A stretch of 64,000 bases of DNA from positions 263,063 through 327,062 of the forward strand of contig NMRA01000316.1 of assembly GCA_002633005.1 (NCBI GenBank). The letters run 5' to 3'. The notes beneath the pieces were generated by a model that saw only the letters and a program-made list of their open reading frames with translations, made no database searches and was not told the origin of the DNA. Positions 49,201 to 61,130 of this stretch are shown here, one piece after another. The DNA comes from Phoronis australis. Lineage: Eukaryota > Phoronida > Phoronidae. Within the stretch, counting starts at the first letter, position 1. Every line of letters begins with the position of its first letter. A program made the translations under genes and the position numbers.

Positions 49201-49391
49201 TCGGAAGGAAATAGGAAATGATACATTTTCAAAACGCTCTCTCTTTCTGAAAGAGACATTGTATTAGTTAAATGTATTTTGCTTCTACGAACACTTTATA
49301 TTTCATATAGTTACTTATCAACACAAGGCATTTTTCATTTTTCACCCTGCCTTTCCTGCGAAGTTAATGTCGCCTTTGACCCTAACGTCGA
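46290..49391. other. region between the MARCH-type start and the CREB promoter candidate
   Basis: The shared upstream region of two divergent genes. A perfect CRE lies at 48918-48925. Otherwise AT-rich, with no recognisable exon. Confidence 0.5.
48918..48925. promoter_or_regulatory. perfect CRE upstream of CREB
   Basis: The palindrome TGACGTCA lies about 3.1 kb upstream of the CREB start codon and about 0.6 kb upstream of the candidate first exon. CREB genes of vertebrates are known to carry CREs and self-regulate; here that is inference. Confidence 0.45.
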
Positions 49392-49568
49392 CCAATGAAA
49401 ACGTGTCAATTATATCAACGCGCTTTGATATTGCATTATGCATTATGTGATGCGGCCTTGTTGTTCTTAGTCGTGACGCTTTTCGTGTACTTTGACGTGG
49501 ACACTACGTATTCTGCAATTTCATCCAGTCCGATTGCGGCAAAATTGGTGACGAAAAGTACGTAACTG
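49392..49568 (+). promoter_or_regulatory. candidate CREB core promoter and non-coding exon 1
   Basis: A CCAAT box (49392-49396) and three TGACG half CREs (49474-49478, 49493-49497 as TGACGTGG, 49549-49553) lie in a CpG-richer patch. A strong donor, CTG|GTGAGT, follows at 49568 and could be spliced to the acceptor at 52031. No TATA box is obvious. The exon start is unknown. Confidence 0.4.
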
Positions 49569-52037
49569 GTGAGTACCGTGTTGAGTAACAACACTACACA
49601 TCACGGTGCAAGATGTGGACGAGATGGAAACGAAACAAAGTCACTGTTCTTCACTCTTGTGAACACAATAATTTGTAAAATTGGACTACTGTTTCTTGCA
49701 TAGCATTTATTTTATGTAGTCGTTTAGGAGGATTTTTATCGAGAATGTGCTTGAGGTTAAAAGAACATGTTGCATTCAGGATCGTGGTGAGGCGGTAAAT
49801 GCAAACTAAAAAAATGCAAATGTGGATGTAAAATTGCTCGTCACAACCGGAACGTACAGTATTCTTTATGAACTGCAATGCGTAGGTGTTGTTATTCACG
49901 AAAATGTGCGTTTTTTAGCTACGATCTCGTGTCCGTGCGTATCAAATAAATATTTTGACTTCCAAGTTGTTGTTCATCTTGTCATTTTTATCAGTCGTCG
50001 ACTTTCCTGGTCACTTAACACTTGGCTACTTTTTCAGTCATAGCCGATTGCAAGTTGGTCCATACAGGCACTGCTCATCGGCTAAACACTTAGCATTTTT
50101 AGCAATTGTTTTGGCCTTGAAGATCTCGAGTTCTTCTGTTGGCATCATTGTCGTTCACTTAGGCCTACCTATATATTGTAGCTACTGGCATGTTTTGCTA
50201 AATGTTGGTTTCAGGATAGAAAGCTGTTTAAATTACACACTGGGAATGGTTGAAGTGAGGTATTAGCCTCAATGAATTCATCTGGTTGTTCAAGGTACTC
50301 TTTTCATCAAACAATACTGAAGGTCAGCTTAGGAGTCTTGTGCAGGTCAAAAGGCAGGAGCGTGTTTCATTAAAATTTAGTAATTTCACAACATTTTATG
50401 TAGAGTGGAGGTATAGACTAGCAACCAGTCTTTACTCATGGCATCACTTTCTGTTCAAAGTCTTGTAAAAAATTAGTTAAAAGTAAACAATTTTAGTGAA
50501 ACAAGCTCCAGTGGTGGTTGTACAAGTCACAGTGGGTAGGCCTACTCCACTAATCGAGTCGGTGTGCTCCCTAAATTTTCATCGTATTTGTTCACTTAGT
50601 GCAAACACTTTCTTCTTATTTGTATCTATAGCGTAAATTTTCACCAAATTCTTCATTTTGAAATTGAAAAAACAAAAGACCATTTCATGTAATACCCTTG
50701 CTTGTGTTCATTAAAGTTAGGAGTTTCAGATATTCGTAAAACATGGTGTAAGTAAAAGAGCTTACATTAAAAATATTAATGTAAAGTGAAAAACATAACA
50801 TTAATGAGTGAACGAAGTATGCCAATATGCTGAAATTTTAAGATTGCTAGTTCCTCATGGGAATGTTATATCCAACCAATGAGCTCATTGATCCAACTAA
50901 CCACAATGACCTAAAAGCTGGGGGTGGGAGGATTTGTACCACTTGGTGTCATTTTGTGTGTGGGGGTACTGCCATTGCACATTCAAAATCCTGACTTGTG
51001 CATTACTTATTTTCAACTTCTAGTATTTGATTACCATAATAGATGGCACCACTGGTGTCAATTGAGGGGCATATTGGGAGGTGGTTCTTCTTGACTTGAT
51101 CAAAAAGTTTCAGACCTTGCACAGCTTGATTTGCTGAAATGTCTTCATGAGGTCACCAATCCACATCCAAGCACGCACTCAAAATAGGTAGTAAACAGAC
51201 GGACATAATTGTTTGGTAAACCATGTTTGCATGACCTCAGTTCCTGTTTGATTACCTGACAATTTTACTAGGGCACATTTCCCGAGTTCATATTGTGCTA
51301 AGCATCGTTTCATGCCTTGGTTGAAATTGATGTGAGGGGGTACTTATTTAGACTATAAGCAGTGAGGTGCAGTTTTAAAAATGAGCGTAGACTAGAACTG
51401 GCTTTGCTTGTTCAGCCTTGGTCGGAAATTATCGATTCCATTTTTGCTGATGATATTGTAATCTTCTTCCTGGTTAGAGTTTGTGAGCCCTTTATTTTGT
51501 TAAAATTGTTGCCTCACTTGAAAGTCACTGTCATATCTAAAACAATTGTGTGCAGGGACATCGTGTCATCTATGCTCTGCGTCAAAGTAATTGACGTATT
51601 TGGTGAGACTAGTTCATGCCGTTGACATTTCCTGTGATATTTCATTGATGAGCGTTGGGAAGTTCTTTTGCTGTTTTTATCCTGAATTCAATCTTTTGAC
51701 CGGATGAAAATTAGGTTCCTCACTTAACAAAAGTTGAAAATAAATCATTTACAGTCTTCTTGATGATGTAATCATACTTCAAGATGTGGATCAATACCAT
51801 TGCAACTCTTCTAATTTCTAGCTGTGATCCTCTTCCCCCCAGTGTCTGACCAGCAGACATTAAACGCTCAGTACAAATCCCTAGACCAGCACCCCAANCC
51901 CCCTTCGTGTAAAGTGTTCCAAACATGGTGGCTTTTTATTCACGTCGCCACAAACTGATCTATTCCACCGACTACCATTTCAAAAATGTGATTATTTTTC
52001 CTCTACCTGTGGTACATATTTTATTTTGCAGGTTACC

Positions 52038-52160
52038 ATGGAGATGGTGCATGACCAAGAGGGGCACTCTGACCTGGATAATGCAATACCTAATCAACCT
52101 GTCCAGGTGCAGTCTGTCATACAGAGCAACCAACACTCAGTGATTCAGGCCACCGGACAG
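52038..52160 (+). CDS. CREB1: CREB coding exon 1
   Basis: The acceptor TTTTGCAG is at 52031. The first ATG gives MEMVHDQEGHSD, then VQVQSVIQSNQHSVIQATGQ, matching the CREB1 stretch VQVHGVIQAAQPSVIQSPQ. The donor is CAG|GTAAAT. The context GTTACCATGG is a strong Kozak site. An upstream exon could in principle add residues. Confidence 0.9.
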
Positions 52161-55100
52161 GTAAATACTCAATGGTGCTCAATGTACCTCCAGTATAATC
52201 CACTTGAAATAAAAAATGTGGATGTCTGTGCTCAGACCTAATATGCAATTGCAGGTTGATAATTTAAAGATGAAATATTTCCAGCTTGACTGTCAAGCTG
52301 TAGGCATTGTTTATTCAAACCTTCATTATTGTCGGTGTGTCAACTGCTCCATGCAGCTATGTACATGTACTGTAATGGCTAGCACAGACAAGTCTGCTCA
52401 TCTGATGCACCGCAAGATACATGAGGCCAGCTGCAAACAAATAGCTACGAGCTGAGCTCTGTCATTTTTGTGTGAACTATGTAGCTCAGATCATAGCTTG
52501 ATGTGGCTTACCTGGTCACACTAAGCAAAATGCCGACTCACTTACTCCTTACGTTCATATATTAAACATCATGCAAATGTAGTAGTACGCATGATTACAA
52601 TAAAACACTGAAACAGATTTGGTGTTATCAAGGGAAGCAATACCTAAGCAATTGGCTTCTGCAGGTAATTTCTTCAACTTTTAGCCCATGATTGTTTACA
52701 TGCTGTGAGGATTTACGCTACCAGGTAAAAACTCCAACAAGTGAAACATTTACCTCACTGCCTTGGGAGACAAAATCATTACGGTTTATTTTTCCCCATG
52801 TTGAAGCTATGAGCTGAGCTAATGTTCGTTCGAGGCTCAGAGCTCATTGTCAGTGCTCATTTTAAGAACAAACTGAGTTTTCATGCTGCATGCAATAAAT
52901 TCATTTTGTTCTACAATCCATGATACTGGTTAGGGATCTGAATAAGCACATGCTACCCGCACGAATTGTTCACTTTTTTGTCCAGCTGCTTATGATTAGA
53001 GACTGAAGAACATGGATGTCTGTTAGTGGTAGTAATGCCACACAGTACGTCGACTTGTCCTGTACTCATAAGGGCCCAAGTAGAGTTCTTGTCTTAAGGA
53101 TCCCAATGCCCCTTAAGGGTGCTACATTTTATGAATGGAGGATTTTGATATGTTTTATTATGATGATGAGAGTAATCGATTATCTGTATGTCTGTATCAT
53201 TCTGTATTATTAAACAAAGTAACACTCTTAAACTACCACTATATTGTAAAAACTGCACCATAATTGAATAATACAACAAGCAGTTTCTAATTGTTGTTGT
53301 TCATCTGACAGGTCAGCTCATGAAAATTTAACATGGTTCAGAAAGAGGATAGTTGCATTCCAAAGTAATTAAATTATTGGTTAGTGGACTAGGTACTAAA
53401 AATAATATGAGTGACAGTTGAAAAAACGTGCTTTCCCCTTACCATAAAGATTTGATCCTTGCAATGTGAATAATTCCATGGTATCTGTGTTAGTGAAATG
53501 TATAGTGTTAGTTTGATTCTCATACTGATGTGACAATTTTTCCTTACATTCTGCCTCCATGTTTCTCAGTTGTTGCTAGACCCTTGCCTGACACAAAGTT
53601 AACAGGCTGCAATAGAATGCTCCCATATTCCTCTGATTAGCTGGCGAGTGTGAAAGTGGAGATGTCTAAAGCAATGAGAAGTTCTTGCTTTTGTCATACC
53701 CGACAATTGTCCATTTCCTGTTTATAAACTCTTAACTTTTACCCAACCACATACTTCCTATTCCAGTCTTGCAGTTGGTGGTTGTGTAGAAACTGACAAC
53801 TAGACTGATTTTTCTTAGGTTGAAGATGAGAGTGAAGGGGCTGACGGCAGAACAAGGCGGGAGATTTTAGCTAGGAGACCCTCCTACAGGTAAGTTGGAA
53901 CAGTCTTTATTTGTTCATAGGCCTCTTGCTTCTCTGTTGTACTGCATGTTGAAGTGCGCTAGTGGCATCGCCACATACTTTTAAACCGTGGCGTGTCCGA
54001 GATTTTTAAGTCTCATAATTTAAACCTTTTTTGTAATACATGTATCTTTTTCATGCTGTAACCTTAGTGTCAATCGCAATGAATTGTGCCGATTTTGTGC
54101 GACCACATGTTTATATGTGGACGCATTATGCTGTTATCTCTGCCCGTCTGTCTGTATGTATATTATGAAATTTTGCAGATATGTTCCTTTCAAAGATGAA
54201 ACATTATGATCGAATTTTCAGAGGGATCCGTCTACCGATGTGCCCCTAGTGTCAATTTTATTTTTTACATTTGCCGTTGTAGCTTCGGTATTTCTTGGCA
54301 AATCGGTCTATGAGGAAGATGATGCCACCTCCACGTTTTCAAATGGATTCGATGTATTTTGCACCATCTAGTGGTCATTTTTACTGTTTTTGAGTCTGGT
54401 TTATGTCGTCTGCCTCTCAATAGTCTAAACCACTCTAGGGTTCGTTATAAAAATTGACAGATATGTTCCTACTAGGAAGAGAACGGTTGACGATGATTTC
54501 CAGATGGTTCTGATTACAGTGGCTCCTCCTAGTGGTAGTTTTGTTTTCGTTGCTTACGTGGCTGTATGTCCCAAACTTTTTGAAGGATCGTTAAATTTGG
54601 GAAGTGTATTTGTATGGAGGTGGCAACGGATGACGACGACGTTCAGATGCATCTAACTCCCGCTGTGCCCCCTTGTGGCAATTTTTTTCTCTGTTTCCTC
54701 TGTATTTTTGGAGTTTCTTGGTGGATTTTTATGAAATTTGGCAAATTGGTTTTATTACTGAGGTGATGCCACCCTTTTGTTTTCAGATGAATTTGACGTA
54801 GTATACGCCTCCCAGTGGCTGTTAAGTCTGTTTTGGCGTCCATCTCACTGTGGGCCAAATCATTCTAAGAATCCTTATGGAAATTGGTAAACGTGTTCCT
54901 GGTGGGAGGAGCATTGTTGACACTTTTCGGACACTTTGACTACTGTGGCACCCCCTAGTGACAGTTGGCTGTTTTGCATCCGCAGCTGTTTCTTCCTGCT
55001 GGATCTTTGTTAGATTTGGCAAGTGTATTTCTGTAAATGCGACAACAGATGATTACGTTTGGACGTATACGACTACCACTGTGCCCCCAGTGACAGTGTA

Positions 55101-58100
55101 ATTTTTTACAGGCTTGGCTAGTGTGTTCCTACTGTGGAGAGCATTGCTGAACCCCCTAGAGGCTATTTTAAGTTTACTAGCATTTCTCCATTTAGTGAGA
55201 ATGTTTATAGTAATCAGTCCTTGTATCTGTGATATATGCGATGCACATGGTGGGCGCTTATCAGCACTTCACGTCGTTTTTGCTGTAAAACCCTGTTCAA
55301 TTTGGAATTGTTTCAGCAAAAATATTGTTGGTGAAGTAGCATGAGTTCATAAGTGTTTCCTGTTGTAGGAAAATTCTAAATGACCTGTCTTCTGATGGGC
55401 CGTCAATTCCTGGAGTGTCTAAAATTGACGAAGAATCCAACCACTCGAGCCCTGAAAGTCAAGAGTCTGAGTCTCAATCACAGACCGCCACTTCTCAATA
55501 TCAAGGTACAGATGTACCTGCTTTTAATTCATGGCTCTATGTTACCACTTGCCTTGGTGCCAAATGTTATGGATCTGAATGTATTCTACATGCTTTTAGG
55601 GGGTTTTGTATGTTTTTTTCAACACTTGTCTTTAAAAAATTTTGTTGGAAATAAAATTAGCTTTTGAAATTGTCAGCATTTTTGATCCAAGATCTGCGAA
55701 ATTGAGCACTGAACGTACTGGAAAATGAAAAATATTTGAGAATGCATAGTTTGACCAACAAGAGGTATCCTAAGTACCCGTGAAAAATTTAATTAGTACA
55801 TATCGGTCTTCATCTTTTGCGATTGGTCAGTTGAAGTTATTTGTGAATCACTGTCCTATAAAATCACGCATACAGGTACGTGATTTAATATTGTGGGTTA
55901 TCAACCTATTTGGAACTAGTATTAAGGTGTCACACGTGATTTCAGAAACGAATGAATTCCATGGAATTAGGTTACATTTGGCTAACAAGAATAGGAACTC
56001 TAGTATTTTGTGTGGTTTCAACTCTATTTGATTAGCATTACTCGGTTCCCCATATGGTCCCCATTCAAGATTGGAAATGCAGTATTCCTGAAATAACGTG
56101 GGGACCAGCATCAGCTGGCAACTGCGAAATCGAGTCTGGGAGACAAATGCTTGTTATTCTAGTCAATTGGATTGTCAGAGGAATCTCAGCAAGGGATGTT
56201 AGCAAATTTGTTCACCTGATGTGTGCGCGCACACATCGCGGAATTTGCACCCACCACAGTAAAATTGTGCTGTTACCAAAAAACACCTTCAAAATTGTCC
56301 TCTGGTAGAGGCTAAATTTTTACGTCTTTGTTTTGGAGAATGTGTTTGAGACAATTAAAGTATCTTAAAGTTTTTATAAGTATTTCACTAAATAGTGACT
56401 CAGTTACCTGGTATAGCACAAATTGGTGGCTCTCCTGATTGATAAAATGGGTTAATTAAAAAGCTAAAACCACATTTTAATTATAGACTGTCGATTGGCA
56501 TTTTCGATATGGGGATGACGTGATGAAATATGGTATATCGCTAGATGGTAATATGGTAGTTGAAGTGTTCTGCACTGTTGTATGACTAATGCAGTGGGTA
56601 TTTGTGTTTCCCAACGTTTTACAGGAATTCTTTACCTCCTTCATGCAGTCAAATTTGCACTGGTTTGGGTCAGATATTCAGACGATTCACACAAAAGCGA
56701 TGGCCACTTGAATATAGTCATTTACCATTGTATCTTCAATGAACAGTTTTTTTTTTCATAGCATTATCTGTTCTTGTAGAGTATGTGTCCGTAGTACCAG
56801 CCGGAGCCATTCAAATTGCTGCCCACGGTGACAACTCAGCGCAGGGACTACAGACACTAACCATGACAAATGCCAGTGGTGGCAGCTCCGGGGCCACTAT
56901 AGTACAGTATGCCCAGGGACCTGATGGACAGTTCTTCATTCCAGGTATTTAATTAAACAAATTATGCAGAAGTTTCTTCTTCAGTTACACATGCTCTACA
57001 TAAATATTCTTATGTTGCACTGTGGCACTGTGCTTTGAAAAATGATGCTATTTCATCGCATACATTCTCTAAAAAGTAAGTGCAGTAAGCTTTGTTATGG
57101 TTAGTTACACGTGACTATTAGAAACCCTTTTTGCGATAGCGGAGAACAGATACAATATATGCAATCAGTTCGTTCACGGAATTTGAGATTTTGAACGGAA
57201 TTCACATATTCCAATACTAGGTAACATAACTCTAGCATCAGCAGGCATTTGCTTTTTAATTACAAATTTAAAAAATAAATACTCCAATCCGTCATATGTG
57301 TTACCCAAGACCCTTCTGATCACATATCAATTGCCAATCATTTTCCACTAGAGATGATCATTCTCTTCGAATGTGATGCTGTCATTTTCCTGATTTCAAT
57401 TAACACTGAACATGAGTGAGGCAATTCCCATGCCACTTTGAATATTATTCATTACTTTGCTAATTTACCAAACTGACACACAATTTTGTATCAACAGAGT
57501 GAGGTGAAAGACTTAAAATTGTTGCAAATAGCTGCTGATACAACTTTTCATGCACTTAGTGTTTAATATCAAAGTGAACGATCAGTTGTCATTCACCTTA
57601 ATTCTTAATTATGGGGTGACCAAAATTGCCTATTTGTAAAAGTTTTGGTACGACCTCAGACCTTGAGCAAAACGAATATTTTTTCGCTGTCCCAAAACTG
57701 GAGAATTTGCACCGCTGTATTAGTCCACCGCATTACATCATGCTTTCTAATTTAGCCTAGGCCTGAGACTGCTAAAATTTTACTCACAACTCAACTTGTA
57801 ACATAGTCTATCAAATAGCTTGTAATTTGAATGACATTTACTTTTTCTCCTTTGTGAGAGGAGTTCTGAAAGAAGTTGGGTGGTCTGGGGGGGGGCTGCT
57901 TTTGTACGTATAGAATTGCAGTAGTTTCAATTTGCTTGTGCTGTTCCCTGTTGACTGACATCAGTCTCTGTGTGATGTTTCAGCTACAGCTGTCTCTGGT
58001 GGTGGTGTGCAGGCATACCAGATCACTTCAGCAGCCAACCTACCTCAGGGTGTCCAAGGAGTGGTCATGGCCTCTGCCGGGGCACTGTCGAGTCACGGCC

Positions 58101-60139
58101 AAATCGGTCAGATGGGTGAGGAAGCATCTAGGAAGAGGGAACTGAGACTTCTGAAGAACAGGTGCCCACTTTTGTTCCATTTTTGTGCTCTTGTTATTGA
58201 ATGTTGGGGTGCCTGAGGGATGGTAAAGTCTTGTTCTGTATGCATACAAATCAGATCATAGCTTAGTTTGGTAAAAATCTGAAGTATTGGCTTTGTTTTC
58301 AAGATCTTCACCAGACTCGCGTTCTAATAAAGGCTGGGTTTGAGACAACGCATTTACTTAATTGCTGAATGAACCGTACTTTGTAAAGTCAGAGGCAAGG
58401 TGTCTGTCTCCAGTTCTACTTGCTTCAGTTATCATGCAGTTTCGCACAGTTTGGAACATGGTTGTTATCAATCGCCATTACTATTTCCGAAATAGTTTCC
58501 CTGATAAAAGTCAACCACAGAATGTTGACTAGAAATCTTGTCCAATGCACCCAATTCCATTTGCAAGTTGAAGTGTTAATTTCTATTTCCATATGCCTTT
58601 TAATAGAATCCAGGGCAGTTAAATTTTGTCAATTGTCAACTACAGTGTGACTAATTTTATCATTTGCCGCTTACTTACAGTCTACCCGAACAACACATGT
58701 GCCGCACTGAAAAGCATAGTTCGTTGCTCATTAACACAGCTTCCGTTTCTGATAAACTGAGTTTACCAACCCACAAACACAGGGCACTGACCACCAAACA
58801 CGGTGCCAAACTCACAAAGGGCATCCACCAATACAGTTTGCGGATTCACAAACTCATGCCCTGACTGCCGGAAAAGTCGTACAGACTCCAGGGCTTGGAA
58901 TTTTCCGCGGAAACGCGGATTTCCGCTTTTTTCAAATGTTCTGTCCGCGCATTTTATAATATTTCCGCGTAAAAAAATCGGATTTGATATGAAATTTCCT
59001 CGGCAAATTCCTTTCTTACCGCGGCGTTGCAGACAACGTTCACCTCGAAAAGCGGAAGTTGCTCTTGATGTTTCGGAGGAACGTAAATTGTCAAATTTGC
59101 CGGGGCATCTGGGATAGCGTGGTGGGATTTTCAATGGCGTCTCGTGTTATTGTAAACCGCGGCGACAAATACTACGGCTCTGCAGCCAAAAATGTGTGGG
59201 TTTTTGAGTGGACGGATGAGCTAAAGAAACGCAGACGCCTGCTACTGATGGTGGTAACGTTTTTTTTCTTTTTTTTTTTTAGTTACGATTTTTGTCGGGG
59301 AAAGGTTCAAAGGTTCACATCAAGACTGGGTAGCGCGCATGATTTGGTCCGTAAAAGTTTCANTGTTTCGGAGGAACGTAAATTGTCAACATTGCCGGGG
59401 CATCTGGGATAGCGTGGTGGGATTTTCAATGGCGTCTCGTGTTATTGTAAACCGCGGCGACAAATACTACGGCTCTGCAGCCAAAAATGTGTGGGTTTTT
59501 GAGTGGACGGATGAGCTAAAGAAACGCAGACGCCTGCTACTGATGGTGGTAACGTTTTTTTTCTTTTTTTTTTTTAGTTACGATTTTTGTCGGGGAAAGG
59601 TTCAAAGGTTCACATCAAGACTGGGTAGCGCGCATGATTTGGTCCGTAAAAGTTTCATAGTTTCCGCGTTTTTTGTCATTGGTCATTCCAAGCCCTGAGA
59701 CTCCTTGTTCCATGTTGGGTAGTTAGTGAGCTATGCTTGTGAGTCAGCAGGTGATGTTTTTAGTGCGTATTCCATGTTTTGAGATACCAGATCCATGTTT
59801 GGTAGTGGGAAAGCTACGTTTGAGTGTTGGGGAACTGAGTTTGCAGAGCCCGTGATCCGCATTTCTAAGTGAGGAACTATCATGTGTATTATGAGTGCGA
59901 TAGCTGTGTTGTTCTGGTACCCTGACTGCAATCCCAAGACTCAATTGACCAGTGTTGTGACTCCCAGTCTCACTTATATCTATAGGGAAGCAGCCAAAGA
60001 GTGTCGGAGAAAGAAGAAGGAGTACGTCAAATGCCTGGAGAACAGGGTGGCTGTACTCGAGAACCAGAACAAGGCACTGATTGAAGAGCTGAAATCCCTT
60101 AAGGAACTTTACTGTCAAAAGGAAAACGTTGGCCCTTAA
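52038..60139 (+). CDS. CREB1: CREB1/CREM/ATF1-family bZIP transcription factor, 6 coding exons
   Basis: Coding exons are 52038-52160, 53819-53889, 55369-55505, 56780-56944, 57984-58161 and 59986-60139: 828 nt, 275 residues plus stop, all GT..AG and in phase. The kinase-inducible domain spans exons 2-3: RREILARRPSYR then KILNDLSSD. The PKA site RRPSY places the phospho-serine (Ser133 in human CREB1) at Ser63. Exon 4 carries GLQTLTMTN and VQYAQGPDGQ of the constitutive Q2-type activation domain. Exons 5-6 hold the basic region (about 214-237) and leucine zipper, 90% or more identical to CREB1. The protein binds CRE sites (TGACGTCA) as a dimer in the nucleus and recruits CBP/p300 when phosphorylated. 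At 275 residues it is nearer ATF1 (271) than CREB1 (341), because the N-terminal Q1 region is short. Most invertebrates have one such gene, which also suits CREM and ATF1. Confidence 0.96.
53819..53889 (+). CDS. CREB1: CREB coding exon 2 (kinase-inducible domain, PKA site)
   Basis: The exon encodes VEDESEGADGRT then RREILARRPSY. The phospho-acceptor serine lies in RRPSY. The donor CAG|GTAAGT is a perfect consensus. Confidence 0.95.
54230..55175. repeat. degenerate tandem repeat of about 142 bp with CTCF-like cores (CREB intron 2)
   Basis: About eight diverged units share a core of the form GCCCCCTAGTGGCA, seen at about 54241, 54362, 54522, 54664, 54806, 54948, 55081 and 55151. Spacing is mostly 142 bp. 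On the minus strand the best cores read CCACTAGATGGTGC and CCACAAGGGGGCAC, close to the CTCF consensus. Other shared blocks are 'gtgttcctactgtgg' and 'gatttggcaagtgtatt'. Confidence 0.75.
55369..55505 (+). CDS. CREB1: CREB coding exon 3 (end of KID)
   Basis: After TGTTGTAG the exon reads KILNDLSSDGPSIPGVSKID, then a Ser/Glu/Gln-rich stretch (EESNHSSPESQESESQSQ), ending at AAG|GTACAG. It replaces the acidic region after the KID of CREB1. Confidence 0.93.
56780..56944 (+). CDS. CREB1: CREB coding exon 4 (Q2-type activation region)
   Basis: The exon contains VVPAGAIQIAAHGDN, then QGLQTLTMTN and TIVQYAQGPDGQ, closely matching the CREB1 stretches GGAIQLANNG, QGLQTLTMTN and ILQYAQTTDGQ. The donor is CAG|GTATTT. 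Confidence 0.95.
57984..58161 (+). CDS. CREB1: CREB coding exon 5 (start of the basic region)
   Basis: The acceptor is GATGTTTCAG. The exon includes VQAYQITSAANLPQGVQGVV, then EEASRKRELRLLKN at its end, as in CREB1 (VQTYQIRTA, EEAARKREVRLMKN). The donor is CAG|GTGCCC. Confidence 0.94.
58889..59697. mobile_element. hAT-like non-autonomous DNA transposon in CREB intron 5
   Basis: Perfect 13-bp terminal inverted repeats, CAGGGCTTGGAAT, bound an 809-bp element. It is flanked by the direct repeat AGACTC (58883-58888 and 59698-59703), a likely 6-bp target duplication. A CAGGG terminus is usual for hAT elements. Inside is a 295-bp tandem duplication (59069-59363, 59364-59658). Each copy carries an ORF starting MASRVIVNRGDKYYG, probably a remnant or captured exon. 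No full transposase is present. Confidence 0.7.
59069..59658. repeat. 295-bp near-identical tandem duplication
   Basis: Two copies (59069-59363 and 59364-59658) differ at only a few bases. A single N sits at 59363, exactly at the junction, which suggests an assembly join. Confidence 0.9.
59986..60139 (+). CDS. CREB1: CREB terminal coding exon 6 (basic region and leucine zipper)
   Basis: After TATCTATAG the exon reads EAAKECRRKKKEYVKCLENR, then VAVLENQNKALIEELKSL and KELYCQKENVGP before TAA at 60137-60139. The zipper leucines fall every seven residues. Only a few positions differ from human CREB1. Confidence 0.97.
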
Positions 60140-61130
60140 GATTCCTTTGCACTTGTTTCGTGTTCTTTACCAAAAGAAAGTTATGAATATTTATTGATAA
60201 AACGGTAAACTTGCCTTTGTCTTTTTATCCAGATTTTTGTGGTTGATGACAAGGTGTTTTTTGAATCGGATGCTCAGATCTGAAAATATGTGCTCTTTTC
60301 AATCCACCTAAAGTTATCCATGTTAAGTGCACACTGTGGCTATATGAAGTTATTTCAGAGCAAAGTGTTCTAGCTGATTCTCGTTGAAATGATTTAGTAC
60401 TACTTTTCGTCTGGTATGCTGTCAGCATAACTGCATTAATTCAAACTGCGGTTGTCTACTTTTCGTGACACTACTGTGCGGAAGGTATTTCACCGCACTA
60501 GTTCTATTCATCAACACAAAAATCTCTGATGAAAGATGGTGAAATCATTCATTTTCAAAACCAAGTTTATGGTATTAATGGTAATGTTTATGCAAATCTG
60601 TCTCATCCATTTCTCGCACTCATAACACGTAAGGTTTGCTCCCTTCAAACACCTGGTGTTGAGGGATGGTTTTGCAATGGTTGAACACTAGAAACATGGA
60701 GCTGTTTTCACTTCTCTCTTTGTAGCTGCTTCTGACATGTTGGTATTCATGTAGTCACGTGATTACATACTGTATGTTATATGTCTTTGTACTGTACAGG
60801 TTATGTTTGCTGGTGGAGTTGTAAATACATCTGGATGGACGCCATAAGAGTCTTACGAAATCAAATATTTTAAGCATTTGTTTTTTAATTGTACACACAT
60901 TGTTTCTGGATGGTTACAATTGTCAGTGCTGTTTTTTTATTAAAACGGAAATATCATACCAGAAATTTTATTTCATTGTTGTGCTTTGATGTTAATGACA
61001 GACTTCTGAAAGTTGCTTCGTTTTCAGTCGTTCATTGGCCTGGTGAATATGCTTTAAAGTTAAATGTCACCATTTGATTGTAAATTTGTTTTCATTGAAT
61101 TTGTAAAATAAATACTAAATTCTAATGTTT
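60140..61130 (+). other. CREB 3' UTR
   Basis: This AT-rich region after the CREB stop has no credible ORF. It ends near AATAAA at 61107-61112. An earlier ATTAAA (about 60939) may give a shorter form. The end is inferred from the signal only. Confidence 0.6.
61107..61112 (+). terminator. candidate CREB poly(A) signal
   Basis: AATAAA (in GTAAAATAAATACT) lies about 970 bases after the stop codon. It is followed by T-rich and TG-rich sequence. Confidence 0.5.

Noticed and set aside
49955-50266. 103-codon hydrophobic frame in the CREB upstream region
   Set aside because: T-rich DNA encodes hydrophobic residues by default; no homology and no signal of a gene.
58763-59134. 123-codon minus-strand frame over the transposon's left end
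   Set aside because: It is antisense to GC-rich repeat sequence (CCGCGGAAACGCGG type) and starts in unrelated intron DNA.
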